12,258 bases of DNA, from assembly GCA_021162125.1 (NCBI GenBank), contig JAGGZG010000293.1, positions 1 through 12,258 on the forward strand, read 5' to 3'. Position numbers and translations under genes: made by a program. A model generated the notes under the pieces. It made no database searches. It saw only the letters and a program-made list of their open reading frames with translations, and was not told the DNA's origin. Below, piece by piece: positions 1 to 6,006 of the stretch (position 1 is the first letter of the stretch; each line of letters opens with the position of its first letter). This stretch comes from Anaerolineae bacterium (GTDB taxonomy: Bacteria > Chloroflexota > Anaerolineae > JACIWR01).

Positions 1-183
1 CACTCTCGTTAGCGGGCGGTGGTACACTCCCACTCTCGTTAGCGGGTGGTGGTACACTCCCACTCTCGTTAGCGGGCGGTGGTACACTCCCACTCTCGTT
101 AGCGGGTGGCGGTACACTCCCATTCTCATTGGTGGGCGGTGGCACGCTCCCACTCTCATTGGCAGGTGGCGGCGGTGTGCCCT
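1..183. repeat. 30-bp tandem repeat (coding minisatellite)
   Basis: Five full 30-bp units (1-30, 31-60, 61-90, 91-120, 121-150) and a degenerate sixth (151 to about 183) lie head to tail without spacers. Units 1 and 3 are identical. Units 1-4 alternate C and T at unit position 17, so the real period may be 60 bp. Units 5 and 6 are progressively diverged, so homogenisation is strongest toward the gene's 3' end and the array continues off the left edge. Each unit encodes ten residues in the minus-strand frame of the proline-rich protein, so changes in copy number would stay in frame. Confidence 0.95.
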
Positions 184-703
184 CACCCATCGCTGGCGGC
201 GGTACACTCCCCACCGCTGGCGGCGGGGGTGGCTCGATCCCACCGGGTGGTGGCGGCGGTGCGATCCCACCGGGCGGCGGCGGTGCGCTTCCCACCGCTG
301 GCGGTGGTGGTACACTCCCACCTACCGAAGACGGTGGTGGTGGCGGCTCAACGCCTTTGCTGGACTGGGCAGATGCCTCCCCGGGCGAGGCGGGCAGGGA
401 TGGGCCGGGGGATGGCAGGGTATTGTCGCCGGGAGGCTTGGTCCGATTTTCATCCGCGGGAGGTGGGACGTATTCCTCCGACGAAGCCGGAGGTGCCGTG
501 CCAGGGGACTCCGGGACCATCGCCTGTGTGCCTGGGTAAGACCAGTATCCCAACGTACCTTCCAGCATTTGCCATACGGTTCCGGCGACGACTTGTGCTG
601 TATTGATACACCAGAATACAAAAGTCGTCATCAGGGGGATTAGGAGACCCACCAGCAGGGTCAGTAATCCCATCGTGAGTATAAGCTTGCGAGTTGACAC
701 CAT
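1..703 (-). CDS. Membrane-anchored proline-rich repeat protein, C-terminus beyond window
   Basis: This is an open frame of 234 codons with no stop before the left edge, so the C-terminus is missing. The ATG at 701-703 was chosen because AGGAG lies 5 nt upstream (709-713); a GTG at 705-707 is in a different frame and too close to that site. Residues 5-33 form one strongly hydrophobic helix, an uncleaved anchor or signal peptide. A short region rich in Gly, Trp and Tyr follows (about 43-60). Everything after residue about 65 is low-complexity and rich in Pro, Gly, Ser and Glu: first irregular PPPP runs, then a regular 10-residue repeat with consensus SVPPPANESG. This looks like an extracytoplasmic, unfolded, wall-spanning or spacer domain, possibly ending in a functional domain outside the window. 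It lies 38 nt downstream of the lipoprotein gene and is probably co-transcribed with it. Function unknown. Confidence rests on the start site, the hydrophobic anchor and a repeat that keeps this frame open. Confidence 0.72.
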   Translation of the reverse strand, partial: MVSTRKLILTMGLLTLLVGLLIPLMTTFVFWCINTAQVVAGTVWQMLEGTLGYWSYPGTQAMVPESPGTAPPASSEEYVPPPADENRTKPPGDNTLPSPGPSLPASPGEASAQSSKGVEPPPPPSSVGGSVPPPPAVGSAPPPPGGIAPPPPPGGIEPPPPPAVGSVPPPAMGEGTPPPPANESGSVPPPTNENGSVPPPANESGSVPPPANESGSVPPPANESGSVPPPANES

Positions 704-741
704 TCACGCTCCTTTCCCAGCAGTGTGCCTCGGCCTGCTGG

Positions 742-1119
742 CTATGCCTGCCCAGACTCCTCCAGGTCCTTTAACAGTTGCCGATACTCTTCGCGGCTGA
801 TCTCGCCACGGGCATAGCGCTCTTGGACGATCTCCTTGGCTGAAGGTCCCGATGGCGACTTGAAGAACGACTTGAAGGATGATTTGATGGAAGATCCCTT
901 TCCCCGTAAGAGGGACAGGATTACAGCGATGATCAAGACAATCGCCGCCAGGGTTACCAGGGGCGTCAGACAATACATCGGCCCCACCAGCCAGTCCCAG
1001 CCAGGCACGGACACAGGACTGTGCAGGGACGGGGGTGGAGGAGGCGCGGGAGCACATCCTCCCAAACAGAGCCCCGTGGCAAGCATGAGAGTAGCCAGTA
1101 GTAGAAAACCTTTGCGCAT
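742..1119 (-). CDS. SHOCT-domain lipoprotein, single-pass
   Basis: A 125-residue protein. The start is well supported by AAGGAGG at 1126-1132, 6 nt before the ATG. Residues 1-21 are a lipoprotein signal peptide with lipobox LGGC, so C21 would be acylated after cleavage. A short proline-rich linker follows (APAPPPPPS), then a second hydrophobic segment at about 52-70 (TLAAIVLIIAVILSLL) and a basic, serine-rich stretch. The C-terminal 30 residues (about 93-122, AKEIVQERYARGEISREEYR) match the SHOCT domain, a short amphipathic helical module that usually ends membrane-associated proteins and probably mediates oligomerisation. Lipid at one end and a membrane helix in the middle would leave the SHOCT tail in the cytoplasm. 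It probably forms an operon with the proline-rich protein downstream. No specific function can be assigned. Confidence 0.85.
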   Translation of the reverse strand: MRKGFLLLATLMLATGLCLGGCAPAPPPPPSLHSPVSVPGWDWLVGPMYCLTPLVTLAAIVLIIAVILSLLRGKGSSIKSSFKSFFKSPSGPSAKEIVQERYARGEISREEYRQLLKDLEESGQA

Positions 1120-1266
1120 TCTAATCCTCCTTACAAAAAGTGTGTGGGATGTGTTTTGTGTCTCTCAACTACTGTCATCAGTGTAACACATAAGGCTGAA
1201 GAAGCACCAAAGGAAAGATTAAGAAATCCTGAAGGTTCGGTGGTCTCTGTGGTGAGATGACCTCAT

Positions 1267-1295
1267 TTGACAAATCCGGCGAGTCATGGTAATAT
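1267..1295 (+). promoter_or_regulatory. Sigma-70-type promoter of the arsR gene
   Basis: A perfect -35 box TTGACA (1267-1272) is followed by 17 nt and a -10 box TAATAT (1290-1295). The -10 box has an upstream TGG (1287-1289), making it an extended -10. The predicted transcript starts near 1302, inside the repressor operator that follows. A ribosome-binding AAGGA at 1318-1322 lies 8 nt before the ATG at 1331. Confidence 0.78.
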
Positions 1296-1316
1296 ATGAA
1301 TAACTGTTCATACAAT
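1291..1316. promoter_or_regulatory. ArsR/SmtB-type 12-2-12 operator upstream of arsR
   Basis: An imperfect inverted repeat with arms AATATATGAATA and TGTTCATACAAT separated by AC; 9 of 12 arm positions pair. Read on the minus strand, the core is TGAACAGTTATTCA, which matches the SmtB operator of cyanobacteria as I recall it. It overlaps the -10 box and the likely start of transcription, so bound repressor would block RNA polymerase. This gives negative autoregulation relieved by metal. Confidence 0.82.
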
Positions 1317-1330
1317 CAAGGATCAAAATT

Positions 1331-1699
1331 ATGAAGACCAAAGCGGAACCCAGGGACAAGTGTGAGGGCAGCGACATGGACGAGGCTCGCGTGCGGGGAG
1401 CCCAGGAGCGTCTGATTGATGGCCTGACCGCCACCCGGCTGGCCCAGACTTTCAAGGCTCTCAGCGATCCCACGCGGGTGCGCATCATTTCCGCCTTATC
1501 ACACGATGAACTGTGTGTGCACGAGCTGGCGGCCTGTCTGGGGATGAGCCAGTCAGCCATCTCGCATCAGTTGCGCACTCTGCGAGAGATGCGTTTAGTT
1601 CGCTTTCGCAAAGAGGGCCGCCACGTCTACTACGCTCTGGACGACGAACACATCCACGACCTGTTCAACCAGGGGTTGGAGCACGTCGAGCACGACTGA
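1331..1699 (+). CDS. ArsR/SmtB-family metal-sensing repressor (SmtB/CzrA-like)
   Basis: A 122-residue winged-helix repressor that releases DNA on binding metal. The start is the ATG after AAGGA (1318-1322). The core FKALSDPTRVRII (41-53), ELCVHELA (60-67) and the recognition helix SQSAISHQLRTLR (73-85) are typical of the family, and the beta-wing ends in KEGRHVYY (94-101). The C-terminal helix carries D105-x-H107 and H118-x2-H121. This matches the alpha-5 zinc site of CzrA (D, H, H, H) and differs from SmtB only in having His where SmtB has Glu at the last ligand. C11, C62, H64 and E65 also fall near the places used by the alpha-3N thiolate site of SmtB and CadC, so a second soft-metal site is possible. 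It has its own operator, and the downstream ATPase has a second one. Likely sensed metals are Zn(II) or Co(II), perhaps Cd(II). Confidence 0.92.
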   Translation: MKTKAEPRDKCEGSDMDEARVRGAQERLIDGLTATRLAQTFKALSDPTRVRIISALSHDELCVHELAACLGMSQSAISHQLRTLREMRLVRFRKEGRHVYYALDDEHIHDLFNQGLEHVEHD

Positions 1700-1702
1700 T
1701 CC

Positions 1703-1733
1703 GGGGGCGACCGGAGGGATCGCCCCCCTTTTT
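1703..1733 (+). terminator. Rho-independent terminator of arsR
   Basis: A perfect 8-bp GC-rich stem (GGGGGCGA paired with TCGCCCCC, 9-nt loop) starts 3 nt after the arsR stop and is followed by TTTTT. It separates arsR from the ATPase gene, which therefore needs its own promoter. Confidence 0.92.
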
Positions 1734-1739
1734 ATGAGC

Positions 1740-1766
1740 TAATATCTGAGCATTTGTTCATAGATT
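1740..1766 (+). promoter_or_regulatory. Second 12-2-12 ArsR operator with -10 box, upstream of the metal ATPase
   Basis: The arms AATATCTGAGCA (1741-1752) and TGTTCATAGATT (1755-1766), separated by TT, pair at 9 of 12 positions. They resemble the operator in front of arsR, sharing AATAT-TGA and TGTTCATA. A TAATAT -10 box (1740-1745) overlaps the left arm at exactly the same offset as at arsR. No good -35 box is seen 17 nt upstream, because that space is the terminator stem. The ATPase start is 24 nt downstream, with GGAG at 1782-1785. Confidence 0.78.
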
Positions 1767-1790
1767 GAAGAAAGCGATGAAGGAGAAACC

Positions 1791-4307
1791 ATGATCGAGA
1801 AATTGAAGCTGGAGATTCCCGTCCTCTTACCCGAGAACGGCGATTGTGCGGACTGTGTGCAGCGGCTGCAGGAGGCCCTGCGTCTGCACAAGGGTATTGA
1901 AGAAGCTCACGCGGACCAGAGCAGCGATCCGCCCCGTCTTTGCCTGCATTACGACCCTAACCTGATCTCCCTGGCTGAGGTGGAGCGCCACGCCCGCCAG
2001 GAGGGCATCACTGTCCAACAGCGTTACCGCCATCGGGTGCTACGTCTGGAGGGCCTGGACTGCGCTGACTGCGCGGTTAAGCTGGAAAAAGGGGTGGGGC
2101 GGCTAGACGGGGTGCTGCACTGCGCGGTGGATTTCGCCGCCGCCAAGATGCGGGTGGAGTACGACGTGGAGAAGGTTGACCAGCCCGCCATCGTGGGGCG
2201 CATCCGCAAGCTGGGCTACGATGTGGCCGAGGAGGAACTGGTGGTGGTCCCGGAGACCGGGCCGGGCGGGGTGCGCGGCTTGCTGGCCTTTATGCGCAGC
2301 CGGCGGCGCGATACGATGACCCTGGCCGCTGGCCTGCTGATCCTGCTGGCCTTCGTCCTGGAGACCAGCGGGGTCTCCGTGCTGCTCACACACACCCTTT
2401 ACGCTGTGGCCATCGCCACGGGTGGCTATTACGTGGCCCGCAATGGTCTCACCGGGGTGTGGATCAACCGGGAACTGGACATCAACTTCCTGATGACGGT
2501 GGCTGCCCTGGGGGCGATGGCCATTGGTGCTTGGGAGGAAGGAGCGCTGGTGGTCTTTCTCTTCAGCCTGGGGGAGACGCTGGAGAGCTACACCATGGTT
2601 CGGGCGCGCAACGCCATCCGCTCTCTGATGGAGCTGGCCCCGGCCGAGGCCAATGTGCTGCGTCCCTGCCTGGATTGTAAGGAGCATCTTGGGCAATCCC
2701 TGCCCGACGGCAGCGTCTACACCGGCGGCCCCTGTCCCTGGTGCGAGGCTCACGAGGAACAGGTGCCCGTGGCCGAATTGGCCGTGGGTGACGTCATTCT
2801 CGTCCGTCCTGGTGAACGCATTCCTATGGATGGGAAGATTCTCAGGGGCACCTCGGCGATCAACCAGGCCCCCATCACCGGGGAGAGCATCCCGGTGGAG
2901 AAAGGGCCGGGGGCCGAGGTCTTCGCCGGCACGGTCAATGGCGAGGGCGCACTGGAGATTGAGGTCACCCGCCTGGCGGCAGACAACACCATCAGCCGCA
3001 TCATTCACATGGTAGAAGAGGCCCAGGCCCAGAAAGCCCCATCCCAACGTTGGGTGGACCGCTTCGCTCGCTATTACACGCCGGTGGTGGTGGGGTTGGC
3101 AATTCTCATCGCCACCATACCTCCCCTGTTCTTCGGCCAGCCTTTCCTGGAACCGGCGACGGGCGGGCACGGCTGGCTCTACCGGGCACTGGCTCTGCTG
3201 ATCATCGCCTGCCCCTGTGCTCTGGTCATCTCCACACCGGTGAGCATCGTCAGCGCCATCAGCAATGCCGCCCGGAACGGCGTGCTGATCAAGGGCGGGG
3301 CTTATCTGGAGGCCGCCGGCGGACTGCGAGTGGTGGCCTTCGACAAGACCGGCACCCTGACCCGGGGCGAGCCGGTTGTCACCGACGTGATCGCTCTGGA
3401 CGGACGTGCGGAAAATGATGTGCTGGCTCTGGCCGCCGCCGTCGAGAGCCGCTCCGAGCATCCCCTGGCCCGGGCCATCGTCGCTGCGGCCGGGCAGCGG
3501 GACATCGCCTTTACCCCAGCCCAGGGCTTCCAGGCTCTCACCGGTCGAGGGGCCAGTGCTTCCCTGGACGGCACTCTGGTGTACGTGGGTAACCTGGCGT
3601 TCTTCGCCGACGCAGGCCTTCCTGTGCCCGAGGAGCTGCACGCCCAGATTGCCCGCCTGGAAGGGGAAGGGAAGACAACAATGGTGCTGGCCACTACCGA
3701 TGCCGGGAAGGGCGGGGATTCCAAGGGGAGTGAATGGACCTTCTGGGGTATCGTCGCCATGGCTGATACGGTGCGGCCTGATGCCCGGGAGGCAATAGCT
3801 GTCCTCAAGCGGCGGGGCATTCGTCGCACAGTTATGCTCACCGGCGACAACGAGCGCACCGCTGCGGCTATCGCCGCCCAGGTCGGAGTGGATGAGGCCT
3901 GGGCCAACCTTCTGCCCGAGGACAAGGTGGAGGCCGTGGAAAAGCTGCTAGCGGAATACGAGCAGGTGGCCATGGTGGGCGATGGGGTCAACGACGCACC
4001 GGCCCTGGCTCGGGCCACGGTAGGCATCGCCATGGGTGGAGCGGGCACCGATCAGGCTCTGGAGACCGCCGACATCGTTCTCATGGCCGACGACCTGAGC
4101 AAGCTGCCCTTCGCCATGCAGCTCAGCCGCAGTGCGCTAGGCATCATCCGGCAGAACATCGCCCTCAGCCTGTTGGTCAAGATAGCTTTTATGGCCCTGG
4201 CCATCCCCGGTCTGGCCACCCTGTGGATGGCCGTCTTCGCCGATGTGGGTGCATCGCTTATCGTTATCCTGAACGGGATGCGATTGCTGAGAATGCGGGA
4301 GTCGTAG
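1791..4307 (+). CDS. cadA: P1B-2-type Zn(II)/Cd(II)/Pb(II)-exporting ATPase
   Basis: An 838-residue inner-membrane pump that exports divalent soft metals using ATP. Two N-terminal HMA metal-binding domains carry CADC at 19-22 and 91-94, the second in GLDCADCAVKLEKGV. Membrane helices begin near 175. The actuator-domain TGES is at 363-366, the transmembrane CPC metal site at 474-476, the phosphorylated aspartate at D518 in DKTGTLT, the nucleotide-binding HP at 557-558, and GDGVND at 730-735. The last membrane pair has D818 in DVGASLIVILN, the acidic ligand of the Zn/Cd/Pb (P1B-2) subgroup rather than copper pumps. An unusual insert before the actuator core carries C293-x2-C296 and C315-x2-C318, a zinc-ribbon-like arrangement. 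The ATG follows an AAGGAG-like site (1780-1785). It has a separate ArsR-type operator, so pump and sensor form one regulon. cadA/zntA is assigned at family level; zinc and cadmium preference cannot be separated from sequence. Confidence 0.95.
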   Translation: MIEKLKLEIPVLLPENGDCADCVQRLQEALRLHKGIEEAHADQSSDPPRLCLHYDPNLISLAEVERHARQEGITVQQRYRHRVLRLEGLDCADCAVKLEKGVGRLDGVLHCAVDFAAAKMRVEYDVEKVDQPAIVGRIRKLGYDVAEEELVVVPETGPGGVRGLLAFMRSRRRDTMTLAAGLLILLAFVLETSGVSVLLTHTLYAVAIATGGYYVARNGLTGVWINRELDINFLMTVAALGAMAIGAWEEGALVVFLFSLGETLESYTMVRARNAIRSLMELAPAEANVLRPCLDCKEHLGQSLPDGSVYTGGPCPWCEAHEEQVPVAELAVGDVILVRPGERIPMDGKILRGTSAINQAPITGESIPVEKGPGAEVFAGTVNGEGALEIEVTRLAADNTISRIIHMVEEAQAQKAPSQRWVDRFARYYTPVVVGLAILIATIPPLFFGQPFLEPATGGHGWLYRALALLIIACPCALVISTPVSIVSAISNAARNGVLIKGGAYLEAAGGLRVVAFDKTGTLTRGEPVVTDVIALDGRAENDVLALAAAVESRSEHPLARAIVAAAGQRDIAFTPAQGFQALTGRGASASLDGTLVYVGNLAFFADAGLPVPEELHAQIARLEGEGKTTMVLATTDAGKGGDSKGSEWTFWGIVAMADTVRPDAREAIAVLKRRGIRRTVMLTGDNERTAAAIAAQVGVDEAWANLLPEDKVEAVEKLLAEYEQVAMVGDGVNDAPALARATVGIAMGGAGTDQALETADIVLMADDLSKLPFAMQLSRSALGIIRQNIALSLLVKIAFMALAIPGLATLWMAVFADVGASLIVILNGMRLLRMRES

Positions 4308-4321
4308 GCTAGACACGAAAC

Positions 4322-4359
4322 AGCAGGAGCCAAACCACGCCCGTGGTTTGGCTCCTGCT
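4322..4359. terminator. Long perfect hairpin between the ATPase and tRNA-Glu genes
   Basis: A perfect inverted repeat of 17 bp closes on a 4-nt loop, from 14 nt after the ATPase stop. It lies between convergent genes, so it could terminate transcription from both sides. The tails are poor in U (TTCGCG on plus, TGTTTCG on minus), so classic Rho-independent action is uncertain. It may instead protect 3' ends. A smaller hairpin (ACCTC, loop GCT, GAGGT) lies just beyond, toward the tRNA. Confidence 0.6.
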
Positions 4360-4393
4360 TCGCGACCTCGCTGAGGTTGTCCGCGACACGTTG

Positions 4394-4466
4394 TGCCCCC
4401 AAGGGAATTCGAATCCCTGTCGCCGCCTTGAAAGGGCGGTGTCCTAGACCTCTAGACGATGGGGGC
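4394..4466 (-). tRNA. trnE: tRNA-Glu (anticodon UUC)
   Basis: A 73-nt cloverleaf on the minus strand. Acceptor GCCCCCA pairs with TGGGGGC, followed by discriminator A; CCA is not encoded. The D arm contains CGTCTAGAGGTCTAGGAC, the anticodon stem is CCGCC/GGCGG around CTTTCAA (anticodon TTC), and the T arm is AGGGA-TTCGAAT-TCCCT. The overall sequence is very close to standard bacterial tRNA-Glu. It is transcribed from its own promoter just downstream of the aldolase gene. tRNA genes are common integration sites, but no duplicated 3' end is seen in the window. Confidence 0.97.
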
Positions 4467-4477
4467 TACTTACGCTT

Positions 4478-4507
4478 ATTGTACCACAACCCGGCGCAAA
4501 ACGTCAA
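4478..4507 (-). promoter_or_regulatory. Promoter of tRNA-Glu
   Basis: On the minus strand, TTGACG (4502-4507) is followed after 18 nt by TACAAT (4478-4483), with an extended -10 TGG. The -10 box ends 11 nt before the mature 5' end of the tRNA. The pattern resembles the arsR promoter, so the housekeeping sigma consensus here is the ordinary one. It sits about 16 nt past the aldolase stop, so the tRNA does not depend on read-through from the BMC gene set. Confidence 0.82.
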
Positions 4508-4522
4508 ATCCGGGGGCCGCAC

Positions 4523-5266
4523 CTACGGGGTGGGCTGCAGATCGCACACCCCGCACTCCGCACAGAAATCCTGTTCCTCGCCAGGACGGGCCAGGCCCAT
4601 CTGTCGCCGAAGTTCGATCAGTTTGCGCACCTCTTCGGGTGGGATAGGGTTGCTCCGTCCCAGTTGGCGCACGATCAAAGTGATCTCCGCCGAGTGCTCC
4701 ACAGTCTCCAGCTTGAAGTAAGCGTCCAGTGGACTGCGGCCCACGGTCACCGTGCCGTGCCGCCGCAGGATCAGTGCGTCGTGATTGACGATGAGTTCGC
4801 GTACCGCCTCCGCTCCCTCTGGCGTGGAAGGAGTGGCATAGCGCGTGATGGGAACCATCCCCAGGGTAATCACCACTTCGGGGAGAAGACAGCGAGCCAG
4901 GGGGATTTCTGCGATGCTCAAGGCAATGCTGATCGGCGGGTGGGCGTGGACTACGGCCTGCACGTCCGGCCGCTGGCGGTACACCTCCAGGTGCATCGGC
5001 ATCTCCGATGTGGGACGCAGGTCGCGGCTGGCTGCGTCGTAGCTGGGAACTTTCCGCCCGTTCATGTCCACGATGATGATCTGCTCTGGCTGGAGAAATC
5101 CTTTGCTGAGGCCGCTGGGAGTGGTCAGGATGCGATTCTCGCTCAGCCGGGCCGACACGTTACCGGCGGTTGCAGCAACCCAGCCCCGCTCCCAGATCAG
5201 GTGGCAGACGCGGACGATCTCCTCGCGTAGGTGTTGTTCAGTTCGACGTTGGCTGTAGGTACTCAT
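4523..5266 (-). CDS. Class II aldolase family protein (FucA/RhaD/AraD type) with Cys-rich tail
   Basis: A 247-residue member of the class II aldolase/adducin family. These enzymes use a zinc ion to cleave or epimerise phosphorylated sugars such as fuculose 1-phosphate (giving lactaldehyde and DHAP). Visible motifs: GNVSAR (35-40), TPSG (49-52), SE with the catalytic-type E88, HAHPP with zinc ligands H107 and H109, and the third ligand H170 in RRHGTVTVG. The final residues are unusual: C235-x2-C238-x2-C241 in a short tail, which could bind a metal or cluster or act as a targeting tail. Its ATG overlaps the stop of the vertex-protein gene by 4 nt (ATGA), so translation is coupled; GAGGTGG lies a little upstream inside that gene. 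Linkage to BMC parts suggests it is a lumen enzyme, as in planctomycete/verrucomicrobial sugar compartments. Its true substrate is unknown. Confidence 0.9.
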   Translation of the reverse strand: MSTYSQRRTEQHLREEIVRVCHLIWERGWVAATAGNVSARLSENRILTTPSGLSKGFLQPEQIIIVDMNGRKVPSYDAASRDLRPTSEMPMHLEVYRQRPDVQAVVHAHPPISIALSIAEIPLARCLLPEVVITLGMVPITRYATPSTPEGAEAVRELIVNHDALILRRHGTVTVGRSPLDAYFKLETVEHSAEITLIVRQLGRSNPIPPEEVRKLIELRRQMGLARPGEEQDFCAECGVCDLQPTP

Positions 5267-5538
5267 GCTACCAGGTCCACCTCGTCCACGATGCCCACGA
5301 CCACGGCACGGATGGCTCCATCCGGCTCCCGGCCCACCAGTTGCCGGGCCGAGTTACCCTCGTCCAGGATCAGCACGGTATCGCCCACACCGGCCTGCAC
5401 CAGGTCCACGGCAATCCAGTATTTTTTCTGCACGGCACCATCCAACCCCAGGCGGTCCACGATGAGCAGTTTGTGACCCTCGTAAAGGGAGTTCTTGATG
5501 GTGGCCACTACTGTGCCACTGACTTTACCGATGTACAT
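5263..5538 (-). CDS. BMC-P vertex protein, EutN/CcmL family (1)
   Basis: A 91-residue EutN/CcmL-type protein. Members form pentamers that cap the vertices of the BMC shell. It opens with MYIGKVSGTVVATIKN (canonical N-terminal beta strand), carries the GDTVLILDEGNSARQ core (52-66) with the family's SAR-like turn, and ends in IVDEVDL. Length is normal. The start is supported by AGGAG 4 nt upstream of the ATG. It is 8 nt downstream of a second vertex-protein gene and overlaps the aldolase start by 4 nt. Assignment is firm; the metabolic type of compartment cannot be read from it. Confidence 0.95.
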   Translation of the reverse strand: MYIGKVSGTVVATIKNSLYEGHKLLIVDRLGLDGAVQKKYWIAVDLVQAGVGDTVLILDEGNSARQLVGREPDGAIRAVVVGIVDEVDLVA

Positions 5539-5546
5539 GCCTGCTC

Positions 5547-5849
5547 CTATCTGGGACTGTGGGCAAAGCCGCCGCTTACGCTTTTGACCTCCACCTCGTC
5601 CACGATGCCAACTATGGCGTGGTCTACCGGCACGAACTTCTCCGGCAGGGCCAGCGCTGCCTCACGGCTGGCGATGATGAACACCAGCTCGCCGGGGCCG
5701 GCCTGGGCGGTGCCATCCGCGGCGACGACGGGCTGGCCATCGGGCTGCTGGTTCCTGTCCAGCGGCTGGACGATGAGAAATTTGACTCCCTCAAGGCCCT
5801 GGCATTTGCGCGTGGCTACCAGGGTACCTATAACGCGGGCCAGTTGCAT
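5547..5849 (-). CDS. BMC-P vertex protein, EutN/CcmL family (2)
   Basis: A 100-residue protein of the same pentameric family. The ATG at 5847-5849 was chosen because AGGAGG (5857-5862) lies 7 nt upstream and the protein then begins MQLARVIGTLVATRK, aligned with its neighbour. An in-frame ATG at 5885 would add 12 residues read from a palindromic element and has no advantage. The core GELVFIIASREAALAL replaces the usual SSAR/NSAR turn with SREAAL, and IVGIVDEVEV ends the domain, followed by a short Gly/Ser tail. Two different BMC-P paralogues imply either mixed vertices or one specialised variant. The gene follows the shell-protein gene after a gap filled by hairpins. Confidence 0.93.
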   Translation of the reverse strand: MQLARVIGTLVATRKCQGLEGVKFLIVQPLDRNQQPDGQPVVAADGTAQAGPGELVFIIASREAALALPEKFVPVDHAIVGIVDEVEVKSVSGGFAHSPR

Positions 5850-5878
5850 AACGCGGCCTCCTGCCGCAACCAATCTTT

Positions 5879-5954
5879 GGGACACGGATTCACACGGATT
5901 TTCACGGATTTCTATTTTTTCTCATCTGTGTTTATCCGTGCAATCCGTGTCCTA
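5879..5954. repeat. Palindromic intergenic element with repeated CACGGAT words
   Basis: The left arm has three CACGGAT words (in GGACACGGATT, CACACGGAT and TTCACGGATTT). The right arm has their complements (ATCTGTG, ATCCGTG and AATCCGTGTCC). The outer 11 bp (5880-5890 with 5942-5952) pair perfectly, and inner blocks pair with small loops, leaving a T-rich apex near 5912-5920. The element fills most of the gap between the PduT-like and vertex-protein genes. It is more AT-rich than its neighbours. I recall similar CACGGATT elements scattered between genes in environmental bacterial genomes, so it is probably a dispersed repeat. Confidence 0.8.
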
Positions 5955-6006
5955 AAAAATTCTCGCGCATAACGCAAATCTTGTAGGGCAATTCTATAAA
6001 GAGCTC

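Noticed and set aside
1..183. Regular 30-bp repeats suggesting a CRISPR array
   Set aside because: The units are head to tail with no unique spacers, and they translate into a regular decapeptide in a frame with a proper start.
106..606. Plus-strand open frames across the repeat region
   Set aside because: They are low-complexity mirror frames of the minus-strand proline-rich gene; no ribosome-binding site or recognisable domain supports them.
1120..1266. Promoter for the lipoprotein gene on the minus strand
   Set aside because: Only weak -10-like words (for example TACACT near 1182-1187) without a convincing -35 at proper spacing were found.
2103..3641. Long antisense open frame of 512 codons opposite the metal ATPase
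   Set aside because: It lies wholly inside the ATPase gene, is caused by high GC at third positions and shows no protein motif.
4394..4466. tRNA-Glu as integration site of a genomic island
   Set aside because: No integrase and no repeat of the tRNA 3' end were seen in the window, so the idea has no support here.
5850..5885. Upstream ATG for the second vertex protein
   Set aside because: The extra 12 residues would be read partly from the palindromic element, and AGGAGG sits precisely before the later ATG.
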